A DNA stretch of 64,000 nt from DASZTV01 sp036268405 (GTDB lineage Bacteria; Actinomycetota; Actinomycetes; JAFAQI01): positions 1 through 64,000 of the forward strand of contig DATAUF010000053.1 of the NCBI GenBank assembly GCA_036268405.1. Reading direction: 5' to 3'. The notes under the pieces are model-generated. The model did not search any database. It saw only the letters and a program-made list of their open reading frames with translations, and was not told where the DNA came from. This document shows, piece by piece, positions 34,574 through 43,086 of this stretch. Made by a program: the position numbers and the translations under genes. The stretch's first letter is position 1. Each line of letters opens with the position of its first letter.

Positions 34574-35721
34574 GCATCGAGCGCAACCTCGTCGCCGCGA
34601 CGGCCAGCGCCCACTCGCGCGTCGAGATCTACTCGGGCGTCGCCCGACTCGCGAAGACGGTATGGGCGAGTGAGGTCCGCGAGTCCGGGACGCCGCGCGA
34701 CACCGCGGTGATGTTCTGCCACCCGACGGCGAACTTCCTCGGCCACTACGCACTTCCCGGCATCGCGGCGCGCGGCTTCGGCGCGATCGGCCTCACCACG
34801 CGCTACGTCGGCAACGACTCGTCGCTGCTGATGGAGAACTGCCTGCTCGACATCGGCTCGGTGGTCCGGCACCTGCGCGAGGTGCTCGGTTACCGGCGCG
34901 TCGTGCTCGTCGGAAACTCGGGCGGCGCGTCGACCGCGCCCTATTACCAGGCCCAGGCGCTGACCCCGACCGTCAGCAGCCCGCCCGGAGGCGGGCCCGA
35001 CCTGACCCAGGCCGACCTGCCGCCGCTCGACGGGCTCGTGATGTTCATGGCCCACCCGAGCCGCGCGCGACTGTCGAGCGAATGGCTCGACCCCGCGATC
35101 ACCGACGAGCTGCGCCCGTTCGCACGCGACGCCACCCTCGACATGTACGACGAGCGGAACGCACCGCCGTACACCCCGGCGTTCATCGCGACGTATCGCG
35201 CTGCGCAGATCGAGCGCAACCGGCGGATCTCACGCTGGTGCGAGGAGCAGCTCACCGGGTTGAGCTCGCACAGGTCCGGTCCCGATGGTCTCGACGACCT
35301 CCCGTTCGTCGTACACGGCACGTGTGCCGACCTGCGGTTTCTGGACGGCGCGATCGATCCGAGCGACCGCCCGATCGGGGTGTCACTCTGGGGCCCGCCC
35401 GCGGTCGCCAACTACCTGCCGGCGGGCATCGGGCGGTTCAACACGGCGCGCGCGTGGCTCAACCAATGGTCGATCGACCACTCGTTGGGCAACGCGCTTC
35501 GATGGCTGCCCGACGTCGGGGTTCCGGTCCTGGTCGAGTACGGCACGGCCGACGTCACCGTCCATCCGCACATGGGCCAGGAGATGCACGAAGCGGCCGG
35601 CGACACCAGCGAGTTGGTCGCGATCAAGGGCGCGGGCCACTACTACGAAGGGACACCGGAGCTGCTGGAGGAGGCACTCGACGCAATGGCCGACTGGGTG
35701 ACTCGACGGGTCGTGCGTTGA
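34570..35721 (+). CDS. alpha/beta hydrolase between DUF35 and Ltp
   Basis: The 383-residue protein starts at TTG 34570, overlapping the DUF35 stop (TTGA). It has the nucleophile elbow L-V-G-N-S-G-G-A (Ser in G-N-S-G-G), a likely acid in E-Y-G-T-A-D and the His in K-G-A-G-H-Y-Y. Cap segments of about 150 residues lie between. It has no signal peptide. The position inside an Ltp-DUF35 operon suggests it acts on the same intermediate, perhaps as thioesterase, lactonase or C-C hydrolase; this is inference. It overlaps the Ltp by TTGA at 35718-35721. Confidence 0.8.
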   Translation: MSIERNLVAATASAHSRVEIYSGVARLAKTVWASEVRESGTPRDTAVMFCHPTANFLGHYALPGIAARGFGAIGLTTRYVGNDSSLLMENCLLDIGSVVRHLREVLGYRRVVLVGNSGGASTAPYYQAQALTPTVSSPPGGGPDLTQADLPPLDGLVMFMAHPSRARLSSEWLDPAITDELRPFARDATLDMYDERNAPPYTPAFIATYRAAQIERNRRISRWCEEQLTGLSSHRSGPDGLDDLPFVVHGTCADLRFLDGAIDPSDRPIGVSLWGPPAVANYLPAGIGRFNTARAWLNQWSIDHSLGNALRWLPDVGVPVLVEYGTADVTVHPHMGQEMHEAAGDTSELVAIKGAGHYYEGTPELLEEALDAMADWVTRRVVR

Positions 35722-36863
35722 CCCGCCGGGTGGCGGTCGCCGGGGTGGCACTCGCCGATCTCGCCCAACCGGAGCCGGCGACGCCGTACGGCCTGCTTGC
35801 CCAAGCCAGCCGCACGGCGCTCGCAAGCAGCGGGCTCGGTCCGGGCGACATCGACGGCTTCGCCTCCACAGCGCTCGGTGCGCTCGCGCCGATCGACGTC
35901 GCGGAGTACCTCGGGCTGCGACCGCGATGGCTGGACTCCACGGCGGTCGGCGGTGCGGCCTGGGAGGTCATGGTTGCGCACGCCGTTGACGCGATCGCCG
36001 AGAACCACGCCGACGTGATCCTGCTGGCCTACGGATCGACCGCCCGGTCCGACATCCGCAACCGGCTGCGCATGGGAAGCCTCGACTGGGGCTCGCGCGG
36101 ACCGATGCAGTGGGAGGTGCCGTACGGCCACACCTTGATCTCGAAGTACGCGATGGCGGCCCGCCGGCACATGCACGAGTTCGGTACGACGATCGAGCAG
36201 CTCGCGGAGATCGCGGTGTCCGCACGATTCAACGCCGCCGACAACCCCGAGGCGCAGGAGCGCACGCCGGTCACCATCGATGACGTGCTGTCAGGGCCGA
36301 TGATCGCGGACCCGTTCACCAAGCTGCAATGCTGCCTGCGCTCCGACGGTGCCGCCGCGGTCGTGCTCGTCGCGGAGGAGCGGGTCCGAGACCTTCCGGT
36401 CACGCCGGTCTGGGTGCTGGGCACGGGCGAGGCCGCCTCGCACGTGTCGATGAGTCAGTGGGACGACTACACCACCGGGCCGGCCGCGGTGTCAGGCCCA
36501 CTCGCCTTCTCTCGCGCCGGTGTCACACCCGCCGACATCGACGTCTGCGAGATCTACGACGCGTTCACCTCAATGCTGCTGATCACGTTGGAGGACCTGG
36601 GATTCTGCGCCAAGGGCGAGGCCGGGCCGTTCGTCGCGGACGGCCGGCTCCGGCTGGGCGGCGACCTCCCGACCAACACCGACGGCGGCGGCCTGGCGGC
36701 CTGCCATCCCGGCCAGCGGGGCTTGTTCCTCGTCGTCGAGGCGGCCCGCCAGCTGCGTGGCGAGTGCGAGGCACGCCAGGTTCCCGACGCCAAGCTCGCC
36801 TGCGTCAGCGCGACGGGCGGGTGGTTCTGCTCATCGGGCACGCTGATCCTGGGTGCCGGCTGA
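35718..36863 (+). CDS. lipid-transfer protein / thiolase-fold protein (Ltp), copy 2
   Basis: The 381-residue protein has a thiolase fold without an active Cys in the usual place (V-G-G-A-A-W). Tyr280 of Y-D-A-F is conserved. Instead of the second Tyr it has T-D-G-G-G-L-A-A-C-H-P-G-Q-R-G-L, with His330 in a C-H-P-G motif reminiscent of the GHP of thiolases. It belongs to a subgroup different from the copies at 16428 and 54343, so the reaction may be thiolytic-like, aldolytic, or regulatory. TTG 35718 starts it inside the hydrolase stop. Last gene of the rightward operon. Confidence 0.82.
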   Translation: MTRRVAVAGVALADLAQPEPATPYGLLAQASRTALASSGLGPGDIDGFASTALGALAPIDVAEYLGLRPRWLDSTAVGGAAWEVMVAHAVDAIAENHADVILLAYGSTARSDIRNRLRMGSLDWGSRGPMQWEVPYGHTLISKYAMAARRHMHEFGTTIEQLAEIAVSARFNAADNPEAQERTPVTIDDVLSGPMIADPFTKLQCCLRSDGAAAVVLVAEERVRDLPVTPVWVLGTGEAASHVSMSQWDDYTTGPAAVSGPLAFSRAGVTPADIDVCEIYDAFTSMLLITLEDLGFCAKGEAGPFVADGRLRLGGDLPTNTDGGGLAACHPGQRGLFLVVEAARQLRGECEARQVPDAKLACVSATGGWFCSSGTLILGAG

Positions 36864-36899
36864 CGATCGCGGCGTGATCGGGGGCGCCGGACAGCGAGC

Positions 36900-38228
36900 T
36901 CAGAACAGGCCGCGAACGATCACCCCGGTCATCAGGTCGACGAGCTGCTCGCTCGTCAGGTCGTCACGGGTCGCGACGGCCTGACGCGGCACTCGCTCGA
37001 CCACCGACAACAAGACCCACGCGGCCGCGGTGGGCGAGAAGCCCGGCACCGGCTTGCCGCCCGACAGCCCTTCGGTGAATGTCGCGATCAACATCCCGAT
37101 CGCCAGATCCGCGGTCGCCTTGAGCTGCGGGCTGACCGGCTCCTCGAGCCAGATCCGCAGGATCCCGCCCTCGCTGTTCGCGAACCTCACCACCGACGCC
37201 ACCCAGTCCCGCACCGCGACCTCGCGATCGGATGCCCGAGCTACTGCCGCGAACGCCGTTCCGAGCTCAACGACGTGGGCGGCGCAGCGGTCGGACACCA
37301 TCAGCAGTAGGTCGAGCCGGTTGTCGAAGTACTTGTAGAACGTGCGTCGCGACAGACTCGCGGCCGCAAGAATCTGGTCGACGCTGGACCGCCGGTATCC
37401 CGACGCCGCAAACACCGCGGCTCCGCCGGCGACCAGCTGCTCGATGCTTGCTCGCCCGGCGCCGCTCATCGTCGCGAACCGCTCGCGGTCGAACGCGTCG
37501 GCGGTGTCCGGACCAGCGCTTCGACGGTCCGCGAGCGGCAGCCGCGCGACAACCGGTGCCGGCGCATCGTCGATGGTCGCGGCGTACGCCGACGCCGGGG
37601 TCGACGGGAAGAGCAACCGCTGCACACAGATGGCGAGGGTGTCCAACATCTCGCTGTCGCTCACGCCGGTGTGCTGCGAGAGCCGGTAGTAGTTGAACCG
37701 CTCGATCATGGTCTGCAATGCGAGCGCGATCGGGGCAGGCTCGAGACCGCCGAACCTCGCATCAGCAAGCCGGTCCGCCAGCCGCGCCGTGTAGTTCTCG
37801 ACGAACCTCACGATCATCGGTCGCAACGGCGTCTGTGGCCCGTCGATGTGCGCCCACTCGACGAAGATGGTGGAGTACTTGTCGTAGACGTACGCCCACT
37901 CGCCCAGCCACCAGTGCACGTTGTCGTAGCCGGCAGCGGTCGCGCTGAGCGGCCCGAGCCGTCGCACCACCCGCATCAGCTCGGCGCCACACTCCTCGAC
38001 CAGCTCGACCACCACCTGGTCGCGGCTGTCGAAGTACTGGTAGAACGCGGCTCGCGACACTCCGGCTTCGCGAGCGATGTCGTCGACCAGCGTCGAGTGG
38101 ACGCCGTTGTCGGCGAACAGCCGGAGCGCGATGTCGAGCAGGCGCTGCCGGGTACGCGCCCCGCGCCGACCGATGACCGGACTGTTCGGCCCGTAGCTCG
38201 CGCGACGGGTCAGCGCCTTGCCGGTCAC
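36900..38228 (-). CDS. tandem double-TetR transcriptional regulator
   Basis: The 442-residue protein holds two complete TetR DNA-binding domains. The first is at about residues 26-72 (R-T-R-Q-R-L-L-D-I-A-L-R-L-F ... A-G-V-S-R-A-A-F-Y-Q-Y-F) and the second at about 255-302 (I-E-Q-L-V-A-G-G-A-A-V-F-A ... L-S-R-R-T-F-Y-K-Y-F). Each is followed by a helical ligand-type domain. Ordinary TetR proteins are about 200 residues with one HTH. As a dimer this protein could touch four half-sites, or two chains could fold into one pseudo-symmetric dimer. GTG 38228 overlaps the crotonase stop (GTGA), so the two are co-expressed. Likely regulator of this catabolic locus. Confidence 0.88.
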   Translation of the reverse strand: MTGKALTRRASYGPNSPVIGRRGARTRQRLLDIALRLFADNGVHSTLVDDIAREAGVSRAAFYQYFDSRDQVVVELVEECGAELMRVVRRLGPLSATAAGYDNVHWWLGEWAYVYDKYSTIFVEWAHIDGPQTPLRPMIVRFVENYTARLADRLADARFGGLEPAPIALALQTMIERFNYYRLSQHTGVSDSEMLDTLAICVQRLLFPSTPASAYAATIDDAPAPVVARLPLADRRSAGPDTADAFDRERFATMSGAGRASIEQLVAGGAAVFAASGYRRSSVDQILAAASLSRRTFYKYFDNRLDLLLMVSDRCAAHVVELGTAFAAVARASDREVAVRDWVASVVRFANSEGGILRIWLEEPVSPQLKATADLAIGMLIATFTEGLSGGKPVPGFSPTAAAWVLLSVVERVPRQAVATRDDLTSEQLVDLMTGVIVRGLF

Positions 38229-39067
38229 GCGTCGCCCTGCAGCCAGGGGTCGGACCATTGCGCCTCGCGAGCAGCCTTGAGTCCCTTCATGCCCTCCGCC
38301 TGCAGGATGTCGCGAAACGTCCGGCCGTCCGGAGCCCGTGCTCCGGCGGCCTGGTGCAGGGTCGCCGCGTCGCGCGACAGCGACTCGGCCCGGCCGGCCG
38401 CCTCGCCGCACTCGTCGGCCACCGCATCGATCGCCGCCTTGTTCAGCACCAACCCGTCGCGCGGCATTCGTGCCAGCCGGATCCCGAGGTCGAGGCTGCG
38501 TGCATCGAGCTGCTCGTCCTGGACGACGGTGAGCGCCAGACCGATGTCCCGGGCCCGCCAGGCATCGATCGGCTCCCCGGTCATGATCAGGAACTTGGCC
38601 CACTGCCGGCCGACCAACGGCACGAGCGGGCTGGCGCCGATCAACCCGAGCCGACCCTCGGGCAACCCGAACCGGGCGGTCGTGCTCGCGACGACGATGT
38701 CCGCGCTGCACGCGAGCAGCAACCCGGCGCCGAGGCAGTGCCCGCGGACGGCGGCGATCACCGGAATCGCCGTACGCCGGATCGACCGATGGAAGGCGTC
38801 GGCCTCGGCCACGAACTCGAGGTCGGCGGCGAGCGTCAGCCGAGGTGTCGCCGCGGTCAGGTCGGCGCCCGCGCTGAAGTCCGCACCCGTGCTCGTCAGC
38901 ACGATCGCCGCGACGTCAGGGTTCGCCTCGGCCGCGCTGAAGGCGGTCAGCAGCTGGCCCCTGGTGCCGTCCGGACCCGGGGACAGGACGTTGCGCACCT
39001 GCGGTCGGTCCAGGCTGATGACCGCGACGCCGTCCACGATCGCGACGACGACCTGCTGATCGCGCAC
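38225..39067 (-). CDS. crotonase-fold enoyl-CoA hydratase/isomerase, copy 1
   Basis: The 280-residue protein has crotonase motifs: S-A-G-A-D-L (oxyanion side), G-H-C-L-G-A-G-L-L-L-A-C-S-A-D and F-G-L-P-E-G-R-L-G-L-I. The Glu of the first catalytic position (crotonase E144, usually in G-G-G-C-E) is absent (G-L-L-L), while the second (PEGRLGL, E164) is kept, a pattern seen in isomerases and in side-chain crotonases of unknown activity. GTG 39067 starts it only 18 bases from the divergent acyl-CoA synthetase, so they likely share a promoter region. Role in hydration or isomerisation is inference. Confidence 0.85.
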   Translation of the reverse strand: MRDQQVVVAIVDGVAVISLDRPQVRNVLSPGPDGTRGQLLTAFSAAEANPDVAAIVLTSTGADFSAGADLTAATPRLTLAADLEFVAEADAFHRSIRRTAIPVIAAVRGHCLGAGLLLACSADIVVASTTARFGLPEGRLGLIGASPLVPLVGRQWAKFLIMTGEPIDAWRARDIGLALTVVQDEQLDARSLDLGIRLARMPRDGLVLNKAAIDAVADECGEAAGRAESLSRDAATLHQAAGARAPDGRTFRDILQAEGMKGLKAAREAQWSDPWLQGDA

Positions 39068-39072
39068 CTGGT

Positions 39073-39078
39073 TATTCT
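39073..39078 (+). promoter_or_regulatory. candidate -10 box in an 18-base divergent gap
   Basis: The gap between GTG 39067 (leftward) and ATG 39086 (rightward) is just 18 bases. TATTCT (39073-39078) ends 7 bases before the rightward ATG, so that gene may be read leaderless. The leftward promoter must overlap the other gene's coding region. No clear -35 was found. Confidence 0.25.
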
Positions 39079-39085
39079 GACACGC

Positions 39086-41176
39086 ATGTTGATCCGCGAG
39101 GGTCCGGCGAACCTCGCCCGGCTGCTGCGCCCCGGGACCGTTGCCGTGGTCGGCGCGAACGAGTCGCTCGCGATGTCCAACAACGCTGTCCGCCCGATGC
39201 TTGCCGCCGGTGTCGACGTCCGCATGGTCAACCCACGCCGCGACGAGGTCTACGGACTGCCCTGTGCGCCGAGCCTCGCGTCGATCGGCGAGCCGGTCGA
39301 CGCCGTGCTCGCACTGGTCAACGCCGAGCGCTCGGTGGAAACCGTGGCCGAGGCAGCGGAGCTCGGCTGCGCAGGTGTGGTGGTCGCGGCCGCCGGGTTC
39401 GCTGAAGCAGGCGACTCCGGCGTCGGCCTGCAACAGCGCCTGAAGGACATCGCGGACAGCACGGGGATTGCCGTCGTCGGGCCGAACTGCAGCGGCTACA
39501 TCAACGCGCAAGCGGGCATCAACATGTTCACCGGCGGCGCGATCTCGCCCCGTCCGGGCGGGCTCGGGATCGTCTCGCAGAGCGGCTTCCTCGTCCGCTC
39601 TGCACTGGCCGCCGCCGGCCGACGTCATCTGGGCGTCAGCATCGCGGTCTCCTCCGGCAACGAGGCCGTGTGCGGGCTGCACGACTACATCGATGTCCTC
39701 GCCGAGGACGCCGACACCTCGGTCATCTGTCTCGTGGTCGAGAAGGTTCGCGCGGCCGAGCCGTTCTTTGCCGCCGTGCGTCACGCCCGCGAGCGAGGCA
39801 CCGCGGTCATCGCCCTGAAGCTGGGTCGTACCGACTCCGCGCGCTCGATCATCCAGTCACACACCGGAGCGATCGCCGACGCCGCATGGGTCTACGACCT
39901 CGCATTCCGCGAGCACGGCGTCCTCACCGCACATGACATCGACGAGATGCTGGACATGGCGCAGCTGTTCGACCAGCTGCCACGACGGCGGTGGCGCCCG
40001 ATGCGGCGCGCAGCGCTGATCACCAGCTCGGGTGGGGTGTCGGCACTCGCAGCCGATCTGGCCGTCGGCGCGCAGACCGAGCTGCCACCGATGCCCGAGG
40101 TGGCCGCGTGGGTGCGCGAGACGATTCCCGGCGCCGAGACGGTGAACCCGTTGGACATGACCGGATTCGTGGTCACCGACCGCGCCGTCCTCGGCGAGCT
40201 GTTCACGCGGTACGCCACGGCAGCGTCGGTCGATCTGCTCGGCTTGTGCTGGTGGGTCGGTCCGGGTGACGCGAACTGGGGAAAGGTGCTGCTCGAGCCG
40301 TTCTCGGACGTCGCCGCGACGAGCGAGACGCCGTGCGTGGTGACGTCGCTGGAGGACGCAGCAGTCGGCGAGTGGACGGCCGAATGGCAGGAACGCGGAC
40401 TCACGGTGACCGCCGGAGTGCGCTCGCTGTACCGAGCCATGGACGCGATGACCGCATACACGACGTACGTCGATCCGGCACCGCTGGACCCGACCCAACC
40501 CGCCAAGGCGGACAACCCCGTTGCGGGGTTGGCGCCGGGGTCACTCGTGCCGTTTGCGCAGGCGATGGACCTGCTCGGCGAGGCCGGCGTGCCGACCGCC
40601 CGCTACGTCGTCGTTCCGGCGGGCGCCGAGAGCATGCCCGACGTGCGCCACCTCGGTGACCGCTTCGTCGTGAAGCTCGCGGACATCCCGCACCGCACCG
40701 AGCTCGGCGCGGTGTCGCTCGACGTCGATGCGGGCACCCTCGAGCGCGAGGTATACCGACTTCGGGAGATCGCCGCGCGCGAGGGCCTGCCCGCCGGGGT
40801 CGTCGTGCAGCAGCAGGTCACCGCGATCGGCGAGGCCTTCGCCGGACTGCAGGTCGGCACCGACGTCGGGTCGTTCGTGCTGTTCGGCCGAGGCGGCGTT
40901 CTGGTCGAGACCACCGGTGGTGTCGGCGGGCGGCGGCTTCCCCTCACCCGACTGGCCGCCGAAGGCCTGGTGGAAGAGGTCGCCGGCGCCGAGGCGATGG
41001 CGAGGTTCCGCGGCCAGGCGCAATGGCCGACGGCGGCACTCGCCGATGCGCTGCTCGCCGTCGACCGGCTATGGACCCGCCTCGGCGCGCACGTTTCGTC
41101 CGTCGACATCAACCCGCTCGTTGTGACCGCCGATGGGGTCGTCGCGGTTGACGCGCTGATCCTCACGAGGCCCTAG
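39086..41176 (+). CDS. NDP-forming acyl-CoA synthetase (ADP-forming acetate-CoA ligase family)
   Basis: The 696-residue protein fuses the alpha part (CoA-binding domain at about 10-130, V-V-G-A-N; ligase domain with the phospho-His motif S-H-T-G-A-I-A at about 258) and the ATP-grasp beta part (about 490-690, V-V-K-L-A-D-I-P-H-R-T-E, then S-V-D-I-N-P-L). Such enzymes make acyl-CoA from acyl, CoA and ATP with ADP as product, or run in reverse to gain ATP. In this locus it may activate a short acid released from the side chain or a related product. It is divergent from the crotonase/double-TetR pair. Confidence 0.9.
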   Translation: MLIREGPANLARLLRPGTVAVVGANESLAMSNNAVRPMLAAGVDVRMVNPRRDEVYGLPCAPSLASIGEPVDAVLALVNAERSVETVAEAAELGCAGVVVAAAGFAEAGDSGVGLQQRLKDIADSTGIAVVGPNCSGYINAQAGINMFTGGAISPRPGGLGIVSQSGFLVRSALAAAGRRHLGVSIAVSSGNEAVCGLHDYIDVLAEDADTSVICLVVEKVRAAEPFFAAVRHARERGTAVIALKLGRTDSARSIIQSHTGAIADAAWVYDLAFREHGVLTAHDIDEMLDMAQLFDQLPRRRWRPMRRAALITSSGGVSALAADLAVGAQTELPPMPEVAAWVRETIPGAETVNPLDMTGFVVTDRAVLGELFTRYATAASVDLLGLCWWVGPGDANWGKVLLEPFSDVAATSETPCVVTSLEDAAVGEWTAEWQERGLTVTAGVRSLYRAMDAMTAYTTYVDPAPLDPTQPAKADNPVAGLAPGSLVPFAQAMDLLGEAGVPTARYVVVPAGAESMPDVRHLGDRFVVKLADIPHRTELGAVSLDVDAGTLEREVYRLREIAAREGLPAGVVVQQQVTAIGEAFAGLQVGTDVGSFVLFGRGGVLVETTGGVGGRRLPLTRLAAEGLVEEVAGAEAMARFRGQAQWPTAALADALLAVDRLWTRLGAHVSSVDINPLVVTADGVVAVDALILTRP

Positions 41177-41219
41177 CACCCCTGCTTGCAACCCCGACAT
41201 CTCTGCTTGCCGAGAGAAT

Positions 41220-41248
41220 CTGACACTCGTGTTCCACGGCTCTATAGT
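41220..41248 (+). promoter_or_regulatory. sigma70-type promoter for VOC gene (leaderless)
   Basis: CTGACA (41220-41225) and TATAGT (41243-41248) are separated by exactly 17 bases and closely match TTGACA/TATAAT. The -10 ends 6 bases before the ATG at 41255, so the predicted transcription start is the start codon itself and no ribosome site is present. ACAC-TC-GTGT (41223-41232) lies in the spacer and could be a repressor site. It is the clearest promoter I see in the window. Confidence 0.5.
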
Positions 41249-41254
41249 GGGTAG

Positions 41255-41872
41255 ATGAGCGGTTCCCTACGCCCCGGCAAACCCACGATGCTCAGTCACG
41301 CGGCGTTCGTCACCCACGACACCGCAGCGACCGCCGACTTCTTCACCCGCGTGCTCGGCATGGAGCTGGTCAACGCCGTTCTCGACGACAAGATCCCCTC
41401 GACCGGCGAGCCGGTGCCTTACTTCCACTCCTTCTTCAAGATGCGGGACGGGTCGACGATCGCGTTCTTCGAGGCGCCCGAGCTCCCCGAGCGCCCCGCA
41501 CCGCCGCATCCGGCGTACGACACGTTTGAGCACCTGGCGATGCAGGTCGACAGCCGGGAGGAGGTCGACGCGTGGTCGCAATGGCTGACGGCCAACGGGA
41601 TCGACGTCGTCGGCCCGGTCGACCACCAGATCATCTACAGCGTCTACTTCCACGAACCAGGTGGTCTGCGGCTCGAGATCACCACTCCGCTGCTCCCGGT
41701 CTGGAATGACAACGCGGCCGCGGCCGCAGAGAGTCTTCGCGAGTGGGAGGAGATGAAGAAGGCAGCCGCCAACGACGGTGTGCCGCTCACCCAGGCCGTC
41801 ACCGAGCTGGCAACCCGGCGCAGCCACCGGCGCACCATGGACGACCCGCCCGTCGAGTCCGTCGAGTCCTAG
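41255..41872 (+). CDS. VOC family (glyoxalase/dioxygenase fold) protein
   Basis: The 205-residue protein has the vicinal-oxygen-chelate fold: L-S-H-A-A-F-V-T-H-D at about 13, F-F-T-R-V-L-G-M, F-E-H-L-A-M-Q-V-D (second His) and Y-F-H-E-P-G-G-L-R-L-E-I (Glu ligand), so a metal site of His/His/Glu type is likely. A charged C-terminal extension of about 60 residues follows. Family reactions include extradiol cleavage, epimerisation and isomerisation; none can be chosen from sequence. It is probably transcribed leaderless from the promoter just upstream and followed 11 bases later by the amidohydrolase. Confidence 0.82.
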   Translation: MSGSLRPGKPTMLSHAAFVTHDTAATADFFTRVLGMELVNAVLDDKIPSTGEPVPYFHSFFKMRDGSTIAFFEAPELPERPAPPHPAYDTFEHLAMQVDSREEVDAWSQWLTANGIDVVGPVDHQIIYSVYFHEPGGLRLEITTPLLPVWNDNAAAAAESLREWEEMKKAAANDGVPLTQAVTELATRRSHRRTMDDPPVESVES

Positions 41873-41883
41873 AAAGGCTCATC

Positions 41884-43086
41884 GTGGACGTGCCGAAGAT
41901 CATCAGCGTCGATGACCATGTCGTCGAGCCTGCCCACGTTTGGCAGAACTGGTTGCCACAGAAGTTCCGCGAGGCCGGGCCACGCGTCGAGCGGCGCGGC
42001 ATCCGCACCATCGAGTTCACCGGAGCGGCGGCATACAAGGAGGAGTTCGACGAAGACTCCCCCACGAAGGTCGACTGCTGGCGCTTCGGCGAGCTGGTCT
42101 ACACGCACAAGCGGATGGTGGCGGCGGTCGGGTATCCCGTCGAAGAGATGACGATGACGCCGATCACATACGACGACATGCGGCCGGGCTGTTACGACCC
42201 GAAGGAACGGCTCGCCGACATGGACGTGAACTGGACGGAAGCATCGATGTGCTTCCCGACGTTCCCGCGCTTCTGCGGCCAGACCTTCAACGAGCACCCG
42301 GACCGCGACCTCGGCCTGGCCTGCGTGCGGGCCTACAACGACTGGATGGTCGAGGAATGGTGCGGTGACTCGGGCGGCCGACTGATCCCGCTTTGCCTGA
42401 TCCCGCTGTGGGACGCGGATCTCGCAGCGGCGGAGGTGCGCCGCAACGCCGGTCGAGGCGTACGAGCCGTCGCGTTCAGCGAGCTGCCGTTCCACCTCGG
42501 CTTGCCGACGATCCACTCCGGCTACTGGGATCCGTTCTTCGCGGCATGCGCCGAAACCTCGACGGTCGTGGCGATGCACATCGGCTCCTCATCCCGGATG
42601 CCCGCCACGACACCGGACGCGCCGCCCGCGGTCACCGCAACCCTCGCCTTCGGCAACGCGATGTTCTCCCTCGCCGACTTCCTGTTCTCCGGCGTCCTGG
42701 TCAGACACCCCGACCTGAAGCTCTGCTACGCCGAGAGCCAGGTCGGCTGGTTGCCGTACATCCTCGAGCGGATCGATGACGTGTGGCACGACAACCAGGG
42801 CTGGGCCGACACCAAGCGGATCCCCGAGCCGCCGTCGTCGTACTACTACCGCCAGGTCTACGGCTGCTTCTTCAAAGACCAGCACGGCATGGACTCACTC
42901 GCCCAGGTCGGCGTCGACAACGTGTTGTTCGAGACCGACTATCCGCACAGCGACTCGACCTGGCCGAACAGCAAGGCGGTCGCGGAGAAGCTGTTCGAGG
43001 GGATGCCCGAGGGCGCTGTCTTCAAGATGATCCGCGGCAATGCGATCCGGATGCTCGGCCTGGACCACCTTGCCCACAGTCGCTGA
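41884..43086 (+). CDS. amidohydrolase_2 family metal-dependent hydrolase/decarboxylase
   Basis: The 400-residue protein has metal ligands at D-D-H-V-V-E-P (N-terminus), M-H-I-G-S-S (barrel His), Y-A-E-S-Q-V-G-W and the late F-E-T-D-Y-P-H-S-D-S (Asp). This is the amidohydrolase_2 family (ACMSD/TIM-barrel), whose members hydrolyse C-N or C-C bonds or decarboxylate ring-derived acids; in actinobacterial catabolic clusters they are common and mostly uncharacterised. GTG 41884 follows AAAGG. Related to the remnant at 2262. Overlaps the CoA ligase start by 47 bases if ATG 43040 is used. Confidence 0.85.
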   Translation: MDVPKIISVDDHVVEPAHVWQNWLPQKFREAGPRVERRGIRTIEFTGAAAYKEEFDEDSPTKVDCWRFGELVYTHKRMVAAVGYPVEEMTMTPITYDDMRPGCYDPKERLADMDVNWTEASMCFPTFPRFCGQTFNEHPDRDLGLACVRAYNDWMVEEWCGDSGGRLIPLCLIPLWDADLAAAEVRRNAGRGVRAVAFSELPFHLGLPTIHSGYWDPFFAACAETSTVVAMHIGSSSRMPATTPDAPPAVTATLAFGNAMFSLADFLFSGVLVRHPDLKLCYAESQVGWLPYILERIDDVWHDNQGWADTKRIPEPPSSYYYRQVYGCFFKDQHGMDSLAQVGVDNVLFETDYPHSDSTWPNSKAVAEKLFEGMPEGAVFKMIRGNAIRMLGLDHLAHSR

